Source: Heliocidaris tuberculata (Eukaryota; Echinodermata; Echinoidea; Camarodonta; Echinometridae). Taken from it: 64,000 nt of DNA. The stretch lies in the NCBI GenBank assembly GCA_025618425.1, contig CM046835.1, positions 21,410,393 to 21,474,392 on the forward strand. Reading direction: 5' to 3'. The translations under genes were made by a program, and so were the position numbers. Below the pieces are notes generated by a model. The model had not been told where the DNA came from. It did no database searches and saw only the letters and a list, made by a program, of their open reading frames with translations. Below are positions 11,901-23,033 of this stretch, in pieces (positions within the stretch are counted from its first letter, which is position 1; the number at the start of each line of letters is the position of its first letter).

Positions 11901-12785
11901 CGTTCTGATCTGAAGGCAGAGTCTCGCTCATTTGAGCAGGGTGACAAGGTTCTCGTGTTACTTCCGATTCCAGGAGACCCACTGAAGGCACGATTTAGTG
12001 GTCCTTACTTGATTGAGAAGAGTCTTGGGAAGGAGACTTATGTTGTGAGTACTCCTGATAGGAGAAAGACAAAGAGAGTTTGTCATGTCAATATGCTGAA
12101 AAGGTATTATCAGCGTAATGATGAGATTTCAGTCAGTGATGTGCACACTGATGCAAAAGGTGCAGATTCAGGTGCTAGGAGCATTAATGACTCCTCAGGT
12201 GTTGCTGCTGTGCATGTACATGATGATGTACTTGGTGATGCAGAAAGTCCACCTGAAATAGACTTCAAATCAGGGATGATTCCCAGGCTAGATAATTCAA
12301 AGGTAATGTCTAATCCCGAGATATTGCTTAGTCATTTGCCAGAGTCAGAGAGGCAGGATGTAATAGAAATCTTGCAAGAATTTCCACAGGTGTGTAGTGA
12401 CAAATTAGGTTGTGCAACAAACACTGTACACAAGGTTGATGTAGGTGAAAGTGAACCCATAAAACAACACCCATACAGACTACATCCTGACAAGAAAACT
12501 GTAGTGAACAAAGAAGTAGAATACATGCTTGAACATGGTATCATAGAACAAAGCAATAGTAGTTGGAGTTCACCTATAGTTCTGGTTCCAAAACCAGATG
12601 GTTCCCAAAGATTCTGTATTGATTTCCGCAAGGTTAATGCTGTTACATTGACTTTCCTTGAGCGATTCCGGACCAGAAACCAGAGACTTTTTCGATGGAG
12701 TTTGATTCTACAGCCATATGGACTGAAAGTGACTCATATCAAAGGAAAGGATAATATAATTGCTGATACACTTTCCAGAGCATAG
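8970..12785 (+). CDS. Gag-protease-integrase-(truncated RT/RNase H) polyprotein of the Gmr1-like element
   Basis: The 1271-codon frame starts at ATG 8970. In order: a Gag region with a coiled-coil-like charged stretch (about residues 85-140); a CCHC knuckle CFYCKKEGHLKTQC (about 375-388); aspartic protease motif ILRDTGATQTLL (Asp about 471); integrase zinc-binding HHCC (about 704-742); the integrase core with D776, D835 and E871, spaced D-35-E; and a C-terminal integrase region. RT then begins (YMLEHGIIEQSNSSWSSPI, PDGSQRFCIDFRKVNAVT) and jumps at about 12648 straight to the end of RNase H (LTFLERFRTRNQRLFRWSL, HIKGKDNIIADTLSRA). The RT catalytic YxDD and most of RNase H are gone, yet the frame stays open. 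Gag packages RNA, protease matures the polyprotein and integrase inserts the cDNA. Confidence 0.93.
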   Translation: MAEFDVEAFLSEELSIGRLKSLVKANMKSVANKLGVDLRGCTRKRDILNAIAEQKGLSNPDPVESAACSSEFTDDANDSSDKQNESNSDELKAEFAKVELEERRDRLKAAEHEREMERKRLEFEMMRYEEMNAQARISMQKDCGKSEGNEFAARLKLVPKFDENDLDSFFLMFERIASKMKWPEDEWAFLIQQVITGKAQSVVSALSDEQSFDYQTVKDAILQSYELIPEAYRQRFRNLRRNQGETHVEFVHRKEVALDRWIRSLKVEQSFEALREVMLIEECKRCMSQEVRTYVNDHDVLDVKAAAMLADGYELTHRGSRSPQNKRRNPTSQKDNSSWKQNQTPHDADKSKSSKPSSKTNPSGGGGGESEGKKICFYCKKEGHLKTQCEKLKAKEKTQTQKSTQPTGLACTAPASMRNPIVHSGVEKKPHGSMTVVDQDEIDERYKDFVSCGTVKFSDDDKELPVVILRDTGATQTLLVAHEASLDKKNFTGRSILIKDVNGGYKPVPLYNIELSCQLVSGSAIVGVVAELPMQGISLLLGNDLAGGKVLPSPIVSVCPVVNSETEKLEEEIPGIFPSCAVTRAQAMKEKVKESGNVVDDEVSLEDTFFKELNESLDVSVQGETVFSQPALIKAQGDADDLSRLRDIAVTAEEAQNMSQCFYTKSGVLMRKWTPSGRPPDEDWTAVHQVVVPPGYRKEILRLAHDIPMAGHLGVRKTVVRILAHFYWPRLRQDVAEYCKSCHTCQVVGKPQHRIKPAPLIPIPVSQEPFSRVLIDCVGPLPKTKTGFQYLLTIMDTTTRFPEAVPLRNIKARTVIDALLIFFTRYGLPKEIQSDQGSNFTSTVFQEVMYQLGIKQINSSAYHPQSQGALERYHQTLKTIIKSYCQENPGEWDKGIPFLLFASRDTPNESTGFTPFELVFGHEPRGPLKVVKEQLLSEMEEEGDNVLDYVSKFRERLSRACELACEHLKSSQGVMKARSDLKAESRSFEQGDKVLVLLPIPGDPLKARFSGPYLIEKSLGKETYVVSTPDRRKTKRVCHVNMLKRYYQRNDEISVSDVHTDAKGADSGARSINDSSGVAAVHVHDDVLGDAESPPEIDFKSGMIPRLDNSKVMSNPEILLSHLPESERQDVIEILQEFPQVCSDKLGCATNTVHKVDVGESEPIKQHPYRLHPDKKTVVNKEVEYMLEHGIIEQSNSSWSSPIVLVPKPDGSQRFCIDFRKVNAVTLTFLERFRTRNQRLFRWSLILQPYGLKVTHIKGKDNIIADTLSRA

Positions 12786-14558
12786 GAATATGAATGGACC
12801 TGTGAAAACTGAAAACGTGATAAACATTGAGAAATATGACAAACATTTGTGAACACTTAACATGTGAATTACAAATTTGCATGAAGATACTGGACATTCT
12901 TTTCCTGAGTGGACTACCATGGACACATGAACATAGTGAAATGGACACTGGATAACTGAACATTTCAGTATTGGACATTTTGCGCAATTTATAAATGTAT
13001 CTTTCATTCTTGTGATTTACATGTATTGTAAACCCCAAAATTCCATATTCATGTGATAATGATTTGTAAGACTATGCATGAAGTCAAGCATAATTTGTTT
13101 ATACCTATATATACAAAACATTGCAGCATGTAATAATGTGGAAATTTAAGACAGTGCTTTTTGTAAAAGTCAAAAAGAAATTATGTCAGAATTATCATAA
13201 CATGAAAATACCAGGAGATTATTCATGTAGTTCGTTGGATACACAAGATTTTGTACTGGAATTGTGATATGAATAGAAAATCGTTTTTTTTAATTTCATA
13301 TCGTCATACTGATACAAAAATATCAGTTAACATTGAATTGAAATCAGTTAACATCGAGTTGAAACCAGATGGAAAAGGTGTTAACAAAAGAAAATTATTA
13401 TATGTTACTCATTACTATGTTTGTTAATTTTGTTACATAGCTTACTGTGTTAATTCAGAGTTGAATGCTAGGAGAAAAAATATTGCATGGGAAAGACTGA
13501 CTCATGACATGTGATATTCAAAGTATTATTCTGTTTAGTTTATGTGAAAGGTAAAGCTACAGACAGTAAAAGATTTTGTTTATACAAATTCATGTTTCAC
13601 CAGTTGACCTGTTAAAAGTTTTGTTTGTGCAGAGAAGTTAATTTTTGTTTCATATTATTTCTACATGGTACATGTATAAATGTACATACATAGTTCAGTG
13701 AAAGAATTATACTTTAAGCATTATGCGTGATGGGAAATTATACTGTTACCTATATTTGATGCATTGCCAATACATGCATCTTTCTGTACCTTTAATCTTG
13801 TTATACAGTTTTATATGTGCAAGATTCAATGCAGTACTTTGACACTTTTTTGTAACTAAAAATGTGCTGTAAATATCACATTTTGTACGACTATATGTAC
13901 TCAGTATATTAGAGAAACAACAGAGACGTTTTCTACTCAATTTCATATTTGAAACTTTTTAAAAACCACCTGTAAATGCTTGTTTCATATGCATTTGTAA
14001 CACATTGACTTATTTTTAGCTTACGATAGACATAATAATGAGCTCTCCACATTCCTGAGGTCGTTGCATAGCAACGCGACCTTGGCGCGTGCCGTTTTCG
14101 TTCGTTCTATACATATTTAGTGCTTAATTTTGCATACACGTGCCTTCGCACACACTGCGCATGAGTCGCAGACGTCACTGTACTTATGAATATTTCTATA
14201 TCCTTATATGGTCACGATAGCGTTCAGTCGTTCGTACGTCTAGTGTAATCGATTCATTGTCGTTTTCTTTATGTTTTTCAGTAGTTTGTAGATGTAACGA
14301 TCGATGAAGTTATGATCTTTAGATATTGCAGTGACTGTAAACTAAGTATAATCTCGAAGCATTCATGGATTGTACATGTGTTCTTATAATTATCTGTTGA
14401 AACTTTGCAATTTAGCTGTTGCATTTCTTTTAAACTTTGAAGAATCGTTTGTAATCAGAAGGTTCCTTGAAGGAGGCATTGCAAACATATTCATTTCTTG
14501 TTTGTTAGAAAGTATTGACAATCTTAGATAGGCAAAACTTTCTCCTGTGGGGGAGATT
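12786..14558 (+). other. Long non-coding 3' region of the retrotransposon
   Basis: About 1.77 kb of AT-rich DNA lies between the polyprotein stop and the 3' LTR. I see no env-like or other substantial ORF on either strand. A GC-richer segment lies at 14060-14110 (gttgcatagcaacgcgacc). The region ends in the purine tract GTGGGGGAGATT at 14547-14558, the probable polypurine primer. Its size is unusual for a 200-bp-LTR element. Confidence 0.75.
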
Positions 14559-14751
14559 TGTCATGAATATGCAAATGTGACACGTGATTTTGTTGTCATT
14601 TTTTCGTTGTTGAAAATGGCGTCTTACGGCTAGAAATAAACTCTGTTCCTCTTATATCAAAAAATCGACTTAAATCTGTTCATCATGGTCATCATCTGAT
14701 TACTTGCTGAGCTATGAGTAGTGTTGGGGCTGATGGAGGACTGTCGGCCCG

Positions 14752-14758
<7 letters not shown>
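14559..14758 (+). repeat. 3' LTR
   Basis: I compared it base by base with 8400-8599 and saw no difference. It is followed directly by an (AT)n run at 14757-14794. Confidence 0.93.
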
Positions 14759-14793
<35 letters not shown>

Positions 14794-14796
<3 letters not shown>

Positions 14797-15337
14797 CAGA
14801 AATTCTAGCTTGCTACTTTGGTTATTTATTTCCTTCCTTTAAAAAAAAGTTTTCCATTATTTGGCGAAAACCTACGAAATTCAGACCCTATGCCACCTTC
14901 AAAACTAAGACCCTGTCTTTTTACAAGGAACAAAATTAATAGTAACCAGAGTTTTGAGCACCATTGGCTGGAAAATCTTGTTCTCCCATGGTAGTAACAA
15001 CAGTAGAGGTGTCGCATTTATTTTCCCGACCAGAGAAACATATATATATATATATATATATAATATTACAGAAATTCTAGCTTGCTACTTTGGTTATTTA
15101 TTTCCTTCCTTTAAAAAAAAGTTTTCCATTATTTGGCGAAAACCTACGAAATTCAGACCCTATGCCACCTTCAAAACTAAGACCCTGTCTTTTTACAAGG
15201 AACAAAATTAATAGTAACCAGAGTTTTGAGCACCATTGGCTGGAAAATCTTGTTCTCCCATGGTAGTAACAACAGTAGAGGTGTCGCATTTATTTTCCCG
15301 ACCAGAGAAACATATATATATATATATATAATATATA
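14794..15337. repeat. Tandem duplication, period 272 bp
   Basis: Units 14794-15065 and 15066-15337 appear identical apart from the length of the (AT)n tract that closes each. Each contains ccattatttggcgaaaac, a word also present in reverse complement at about 26085, 26262 and 28030. Confidence 0.93.
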
Positions 15338-15479
15338 TTGTTACCCTTTTCACGAAGTGACGGATGAGCGCGCAACTAAAAGGAAGTTAGTTTTGAACAA
15401 ATCGCTTTCAAAGTTTTAAAGCATAATCTCAACCTCTTTACTGTATGAAGGGTGAATAAATTTAATATCCTGGGATAGA

Positions 15480-17495
15480 TCATATTTCAGATCATTATTT
15501 ATTACCAGTGATAAATTTTCTGAAAGCTGTGGCTGTAAACTCAATATCTCAAAATCAGAGGCAATACGGATTGGTTCAAGCCAGGGCTCTCAATCATACC
15601 CCTTTTTCATATTCTGGTTTAAAGTGGAATAAAACTACGTTTAAAACCTTAGGCATAAATTTTTCTTTGAATGTTAATCAGCTATATGACCTTAACCACA
15701 AAATCAACTTAAATCCATAGAAAATACTTTGAACTGTTGGCGAGCAAGAAATTTATAGTTGGTTGGGAAGATCTGTGTGATAAAGACTCTATTATTGCCA
15801 CAACTGTTGTATTTTTTTTGCTGTTCTGTGTATTCACATACGAAAAATGTTTTTTAGACAACTGAACACATTATTGTTTAAATTTATATGGTGTGGCAAT
15901 GATAGAGTCAAACGTGAATGTTTATGTGAGGATATTTCAATGGGAGGTTTGAGAATGATGGATCATTATATTTTTTCTGTGGCACAGAAAATGTCATGGG
16001 TCAAAATGCTCCTTGATTCTAATTTTGATAGTTTATGGAAATCAATTGAAACGTCAGCTCTGAATAATTTTAATAACGAAGATATTTTATGGAAAACCTA
16101 TGCTCCTCCAAATGTTTTGTCTAAATTATCCCTGTGTCAGCTTGCTGAATCATTAAATACGTGGTACATTGTTTAGAGAAAAAGCTGTTAAAATTTAATT
16201 TGATGAACCCTTTTCTTCTATAGGTGCCTGTCAGTGTATTTGGTATAATAAGAACATTTGTTCCAAATCAAAATCCTTTTTCTTATATCAGGATTGGCTA
16301 GATAGAGGAATTATATATATTAAGGATTTACTTAATCCTCCCCATCCTGACTGCAAGCTATTTGAAGAACTTGTTTTGGATTTCAATATAAGTGTTCAGG
16401 ATAGGAGGAAATATAATTTCTTAATGAAAAGTATACCAGATCAATTGTTAATCCCATCTGGCCTATCCCCAGATACAATCTTTGATGAAATTAGTACCAA
16501 ACTTGTATCAACCAAAAAGATTCCCAAATATGCATATAATATCATGTTAGACTCAAGTGCCCCAGAAAGGCAAGGGACATTTTGGAATGACCTATATGAC
16601 CCTGACAAGGTCAGTTGGGGTGCAACTCATGTAAACAATTTTAAATATACCATAAATACTCGAATTCGCTCCTTTTATATTAAATTATTTCACAGAGCTA
16701 TAGGTTTGAACGATTTTGTATTTAAAATAAAAAGAAAATACTCACCTGTTTCATTTTGTAACTCTGCTCCTGAAAATTATGTCCATTTCTTTATTGATTG
16801 TCCTGTTGTAAAACCCATTTGGGGATGAGACACTATTCATATTATTGATCAAAAAAATCAATAGACCCCTGAATATCTCAACATTTGAAAAAATATTTAG
16901 CTGTGATCAAGATAAATTTGTTACTTTCTTATTCTCTCTGTTGAAGTACTATATTTATTTATGCAAATTCCAAAATAAATCTCCAAGTCTTGATGGATAA
17001 AAAACATTTGTTAATACCAATAGAGAAATAGAATACAACATTGCCAGGAAAAATAACAAGCTTCCAATTCATTTTAGGAAATGGAGATTTACGTTATGAA
17101 ATTGATACTTTTTTTTATTATTTTCATAATAGTGTTCACTTTAAAACCAACTTAAATAGATGACAATTCCCACTAGGGATCTATGTCACAGTATTATATC
17201 AATAAATATGTATTAATTTCCATCATGTGATAGGCTACTCCCCAAGAACCTGTCAAAATGACTGCATTTTAGATTTTTTTTTGATCATATGTTTTGGATT
17301 GATCCCATGTTTTATTATATACAGTATATCGCTGCACTTTTTATTTTGTTTTTTTTTTCTTTGATTTATGTTTGATCTTGTTCAGTTCATGCCGATCTTT
17401 TTAATTGTTTATAAATATTGTGATTATATTTTGATTGAATAAAACACAGAAAAAACTCCAAACATTTTGTCTAAAAAAAAAAGAAAAAGAAAAAG
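15480..17495 (+). pseudogene. 5'-truncated Tx1/L1-like LINE, RT C-terminus and 3' UTR
   Basis: Frames at 15508-15720, 15847-16176 and 16376-16828 are pieces of one protein. The first has WNKTTFKTLGINFSLN, the thumb region of L1-type RTs. Next comes LLFKFIWCGNDRVKRE with GGLRMMDHYIFSVAQKMSWV, and last the C-terminal Cys/His finger (KRKYSPVSFCNSAPENYVHFF, DCPVVKPIW). Stops and frameshifts separate them, so it is dead. A 3' UTR follows, ending gattgaataaaac and an A-rich tail at 17471-17495. Such proteins act by target-primed reverse transcription. Confidence 0.88.
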
Positions 17496-19689
17496 AAAGA
17501 TCATATTTCAGTGTTTAGGTCTACGTTTAATCATATGCCTATTTGTTTATATTTTGGTGTCTGTGTCGACACACCGTTTTAGAGCCAACAAATCTGGAGT
17601 CGTGAAGACGGTAGCTAGCGTTTAAGTTGTTTATTTTATTGGGTATACAACAGATCCCTGCATTGAATAAAAATATAGTAGTATCACAAGTAATAATTGT
17701 TATAGAGCGCAAATATAAATGATACAATGCAATAGTCATATCATCAATTATCACCTGATATTTCGACAATTATAATTGTGAAGTTAAGTTGTCTATGCAA
17801 TTGATTTAATTGTAAATAACTACTAATCCGTAAGCATTGAGAATAGTAGTAAAAGGTGCTCTATATACGTGCCTCATATCGTTGTATAGATTAAGGGATA
17901 ATATTTTAAAGGCATTGATTAACTTTGCCCAGGATTGAAAAAAAAAATCACTGTTCCAGCTAATGCTGTAATCATAATTGCAAGTTAGCTCAGACAGGAA
18001 TCGCCTAAGTTTTGTAAGCTGATCGGTCGTTTATATATCAAGATATTGACGACTGAACATTGATGTTGGGATAGAGTACCACCGAACCCTGAAGAACTCT
18101 TACAGTTGGCATACCTCGCTCTATCACAGAATACGGTACGGGCTGGAAACCCGCTCTGAAATCGCCAAGCGCTGGTGCTTGGTTTTTGTGACTGCAGCGC
18201 AGCGAAGAAGCCGAGCGACTTGCGCTAGAGATTGATCGCGTTTTTCTCTTTTTCAGGATGGTAAACGGGTTCCATTTTCTCTCATACTTTCACATATCCT
18301 TCATTATATATGTAGTTAGAGGACTGCACACAATTCACTGGCATTTGAGCCGATTTTACAATTTTTCACAAAGTTAATCAATCACTTTAATCATAACATT
18401 ATCAATATATTGCAGAATCAAAAATAGAAATTACTCATAGCATTTCGTTATCATAAATCCATAACCGTCTGGGATAACACCTACACGGCATGTAAAATTG
18501 TGTTATAGTAAATCATGTAGATAGACAATACCAATATATGAATTCACATCAAATGGAACAAATGTATATATGTGATATAATTAACTAACATGTAACTATT
18601 AATAATATCTCACCCTAGGTGGTGTATAAGCCAAGTCATCTCCATTATAAAGTCACGCCCTAAACATGGCGTCCATTAAAGCCACTTCAGCATGCCCTAT
18701 TTTGACAAAAATACATAAATCATCTAATATGTGGTTTAAAAAAGAACAAACTCAGTAATTATAACCCCAAAAATTATTTTAGATACGGCGAGCGAGACTG
18801 ATGCTAAAATAATCATCAGTTTCTAAAAATGCCTTCACAACACAATAAATTATCAACTCTCAAATTCCGTGTTCGGTGACTTGAGTATCTAGTTATATAA
18901 AACAATAGTTCTAGAAGCATCAAATATCAGTTGATTAAATTCCTGATTACATCAACATGATAAAAATAAATTTAACATAATCAAACCAATCATGCTTTTC
19001 TCGCACAAGGTAAACATTCATCTGTAAATAACTTTCATCCCTAATTAAAGTCACATGACCAGTACCGCGGCAAAATTTAATGCCACGCCCAAAATCCAAT
19101 CTGTACCAACATTGTACACATGAGGAAAATGGTACAAAATTTAATTTACTATATCTTAATCGATTACCTGATGTTCGCTACAATTGATAATGCTAATGCG
19201 AGTTATAATTGCTACGTACCATATTTAAACGGTCGAAAACTTGGCTATTCCAACACGAACGCACGAATAGCGCCCAAACGTCTGTCGGCTGCTATTACTA
19301 GTGTGCCAATAAACGTATAGCGTGGGGTGTTGCCCGACGTGTCACCAAAAACACCTAACATTGGTATTCGTGCGTTTCTCTAACAATATAGTTCCATTTT
19401 CAAACAAAAAAAAATAACAACAATTCTGTGGAACTGAACAAATATAACAGTGGTGAATCGGGGAAATCACAATTTCATTAATACTCCTCCTAAAGCAATA
19501 ATTTCCATTAATTCTTATTTAAGAAGAAATAACTCGTTACGGTTCAATTCCAATGACAATTTCACTCAAATATTCAATTTAATTAATCCGCATCTACAGT
19601 ATCCGCAAAAATGGTAGTTCGTTACTACAATATTTTTGGGGGAAAATGAGCTTTAAACATAACTGTCATTTCCTGAAAACACAAAATTC
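17496..19689. other. No gene seen
   Basis: AT-rich unique or ancient repeat DNA. ORFs of 60-76 codons at 17539-17769 and 19120-19320 show no recognisable domain and have no splice or start context I can defend. Confidence 0.45.
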
Positions 19690-19960
19690 CAAGGACGCGT
19701 AGTGACGGATTTTCACGAAGTAACGGATCACAGCCGCGCACGTAAAACATACGGGGCGGTTGTAAGCCGTCACTACGTGAAAACAGAAAATCCTTTCACT
19801 AGGTATTTTCTTGTTGACGTTAGTTACATAATTATACATTATTATGATCTGAAACATTGCGAGGTTCAAAATGTTAGTGAATGATGTCCAAAAAAGCAAA
19901 AACTCAAAATTGAAAAAAATGTGCGGTTTTCCTCATTACCGTCACTTCGTGAAAACAGGG
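19690..19960. repeat. Short repeats carrying a TTTTCACGnAGTGACGG motif
   Basis: The motif occurs at about 19708-19726, complemented at 19770-19785 and 19937-19955, and again near 15347-15365. The paired orientations could be ends of small foldback elements. Confidence 0.5.
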
Positions 19961-19989
19961 ACGATATAAAACAAATGTATAAGAATAAG

Positions 19990-21741
19990 AAGGGAGAATA
20001 TTAATTGTTGATCTGATGAAATGTGATACAAAATTCACTGTCGTCAGTATACATGTATATGGTCCTAAAACAGAGAAGATGCAAGTTACATTTTGTACTA
20101 ACTTAAAACTTCTTCTTCTCAAATACATTGCAGAGAGAGACAACATTCTCATTGGTGGAGATTTTTTATTGCATTTGTTGAATTCAGATTTGGATAAGAA
20201 AGGATGTGAACAGGGGATAAAAGAAGCTGTTGTTGACAAAGTGCATGTTAAGCTGATACTTTTGATCTCAGATATATATCGAGATATCTACATCTTGATA
20301 AATATTGATTTACCCGGAAACAATCCAACCGGCCTATTTAGTGAAGACTCGACTAATTTTTAATCAGTAAAGCTGGTTCATTCACTTGGCTCTCATTCCA
20401 AGGGTTGAGGGTTTGAATCTCAGCCCGGCACTAGCGTCTTTTGGCAAGACATTAATCCACGTTTGTCACTCTCTACCCAGGTGTTAAATGGGTACCTGGT
20501 AGGATTTATTCCTTGAAATGCACTGTGCGCTGATTACGGCAGCCGGAGCTAAAGCCAGGGTAATAATATCCAAACCCTTTGGAAGCGCATAGGGACGTTA
20601 TATCATAATGTGATATGAGCTATAGCAGAAATATTTATTATTAGTCTTATTATTATCATTTTATGTCCTGGTATCAGAATCGATCATTCAACAATATTTC
20701 TTGAAACACAGCTACGAAATGACCCTATTAGAGGCCCAGGGCACTGTAAATTCAATAAGTCATATCATATTATATGGAAGATACCAATTATGTGAAAGAG
20801 ATTAACAAAAACTTTCAAATTTGGCTCAGTGACTTTAATATGTCAGATGTTCAAGTTAAATGGGAGTGGATTAAATATCAACCGAAGAAATCAACTATAA
20901 ATTATGCTAAGAAAAAATGTCAACACATGCGAGATAGAATATCTGAGTTAACCACTCGGTTAAATGAATAAGAGCAAAAACTTGGTACTGATCCAACAGA
21001 TGTGACACTTTTAAAAGAGATTCATGTTGTTAGAAATGCTTTCGAAGAGTTAGACGATAGCCTGGTAGATGGATTAATTGTACTTACAAGAATTAGATAG
21101 GCCGAATAGGGTTTTTTTTTTTTAAAGAAGTACTTTTTGAACCAAGAGAAAACAAATTCTAGGGCGAAAAAACAGTGCAAAAAAGGTTGATTAAAGACGA
21201 TGGCATCGAAACTGTCAACCCAGAAGAAATACTGATTATGCAAAAAGCATAATATGAAGATTCATGTAATACATACATGACTCTCTATTCTTGCAGAATA
21301 AGCCCCTCCCTTCTTTATAGGAAGATGATAAAGCAAAATGTCAGTGAAGGTGATCTTTCAATTGGTGAGTGTTTTAATGCCTTGAGTAAAATGGCTAAAA
21401 AAAAAAGCCCTGGTAATGATGGCTTTTGATGTGGGTGGTACGTAGCATTTTGGAATATCATAGGAGAATTTGTTGCTCAGATTCTGAATAAGGGTTGAGT
21501 CGACGAGAAATGTCAACTTCTCAAAGACAAGCAGTCATAACTTTGATGGAGAAAGAGGGTAAAGATAAATGTAAACTGCAAAATTGGAGACCCATTTCTC
21601 TACTTAATGTAGACTATAAAATCGCTTCTAAAGCTCTGTCATTGATACTAGAATAGATCATTATTCCTAAATGAATTTATTCTGACCAAAGTGGCTTTGT
21701 CAAAGGAAGATACATAGGGGAATCCGTGAGAACAATATTGG
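19990..21741 (+). pseudogene. Second Tx1/L1-like LINE, endonuclease and N-terminal RT half
   Basis: The endonuclease end (FTVVSIHVYGPKTEKM, NILIGGDFL) is at 20016-20230. After a SINE insertion, RGPGHCKFNKS (about 20735) is the conserved end of the L1-type endonuclease. Further pieces include KKKSPGNDGF (near 21400), NWRPISLLNVDYKIASKALS (near 21580) and SDQSGFVKGRYIGESVRTIL (ending about 21741), the successive RT blocks of L1/Tx1 elements. Many stops and frameshifts break it. The next RT block resumes at about 25140, so the copy was interrupted by later insertions. Confidence 0.85.
20365..20640 (+). repeat. tRNA-related SINE inserted in the LINE
   Basis: A possible Pol III B box, gggtttgaatctc, lies near 20408 with an A-box-like stretch upstream. 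The body contains gcactgtgcgctgattacgg and cagccggagctaaagccagg, and the tail is a TTATTATT-type repeat. The phrase agctaaagccagggtaa also appears near 61836 as gggctaaagccggggtaa, pointing to a related family. Confidence 0.65.
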
Positions 21742-22009
21742 GCAATTCCAAGCGTTACGAATGACATTTACAAAGCATTTTGAAGTATGAAAGAAGAATA
21801 TTATGAACATCGTAATGAATATCTATAAATTAATAGTACAATACTTAAACTAATGTCAAGTACTTTCACAGTTGTTGAGTTTCATCTCAACCATTCATCA
21901 AATTTATGAAATGTGAAATATTATATTGCTTCGTTACCGAATGACACAAAAAGGACATACATTTTTAACCAGAACAAACGTTGCTCAAACTCGGTGAACT
22001 TCGAATATA

Positions 22010-23031
22010 CAGTGCGTCCCAGAAAAAGTAAACAGTTGGAAAAATTCTCCCCAAATAAATTGTTCAAAATATTTTAAGGAAATTCTTATACCAGTGGATA
22101 TCTTATGGTCTCTTCTATCAAATGACACCAAAATATCTTACAATATTTTACGCTTGAGTGAGCAAAGGCCAATAATGAGAAAGGGTGCAAAATCCAGTCT
22201 TGACAATAATTGATATTGGCTCTGGCTGTATCAGCCGAGCTAAGAGTCATGTAAAGGCTTAGAAATTTCCATATTCTGATCAATTAAAGACAATTTATGA
22301 AATAACGGGCTATGTTCTCTGTATATCCTTACACATCCCATCAATATTTTGTGCTTGAGTACTACTTTGCTGGGTGTTTCAATATGTTACTGTTGGTGAG
22401 TTTGGCGGGATTTGTCGCCCACGGCATTAATTAATTTCATCTGGCTTGCTTACTCAGCCATAAAGTTTTGATGGGATATATCAGGAAATACATTGAACAA
22501 AGTCTGTTCTTTCATGAAATTAGTCCTTCAATGATCAGAATATAAAATTTCAAAGTCTTTTCATGACTATCAACTTGGCTCATACCAGCCAGAACAACAA
22601 CAAACATTTGTCAAGAATGGATTTTGCACATTTCACAAAAATGGTTCCTGCTGACTCAAGCATAAAATATTGTGAGATATTTTAGTGTCATTTGATAGAA
22701 GAGATCATAAGCTAACCACAGGTATGAAATTTTCCTGAAAATATTTTGAAATATTTAATTGAGGAAACTTTTTTCGAACTGTCAATTTCAAACGGTTCTC
22801 AACTTTGGTGATCCCATCCAGAACAAATACCAATTCTTGTCAAGTCTGAATTTTGCACCCTTTCACAAAAGTGGTTTGAGATCACTCAGGCGTAATAACT
22901 AGTCAGATTATTTTATGTTATTGTATAGGAGGGACCCTCAGCTATATCTACAAGAATTGAAATATATTGAAAATATTTATTTGGGGAGACTTTCCAACTG
23001 TTTACTTTTTCGGGGGGGGGGGGGCGCACTG
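22010..23031. mobile_element. 1.02-kb mariner-type non-autonomous transposon
   Basis: Left end CAGTGCGTCCCAGAAAAAG continues AAACAGTTGG. The right end is its complement with an expanded poly-G tract, closing CGCACTG. TA flanks both ends (22008-22009, 23032-23033). TIRs are about 45 bp. TA duplication and a CAGTGCG start fit Tc1/mariner. There is no transposase. Confidence 0.85.
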
Positions 23032-23033
23032 TA

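Larger units (their letters stand above)
8400..14758 (+). mobile_element. Gmr1-like (Ty3/gypsy-group) LTR retrotransposon, RT-deleted
   Basis: Two 200-bp LTRs (8400-8599, 14559-14758) look identical by eye. A primer-binding site lies right after the first and a purine tract right before the second. The single large ORF has the order Gag, protease, integrase, then a remnant of reverse transcriptase and RNase H. Integrase before RT with gypsy-type protein motifs is the hallmark of Gmr1-like elements. The element sits in an AT microsatellite, so the target duplication cannot be sized (ATAT fits). Identical LTRs imply recent insertion. The RT deletion means this copy cannot reverse-transcribe itself. 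Confidence 0.93.

Noticed and set aside
12786..14558. env-like gene in the LTR element
   Set aside because: The largest frames here are under 100 codons with no signal peptide, Cys pattern or membrane anchor that I could support.
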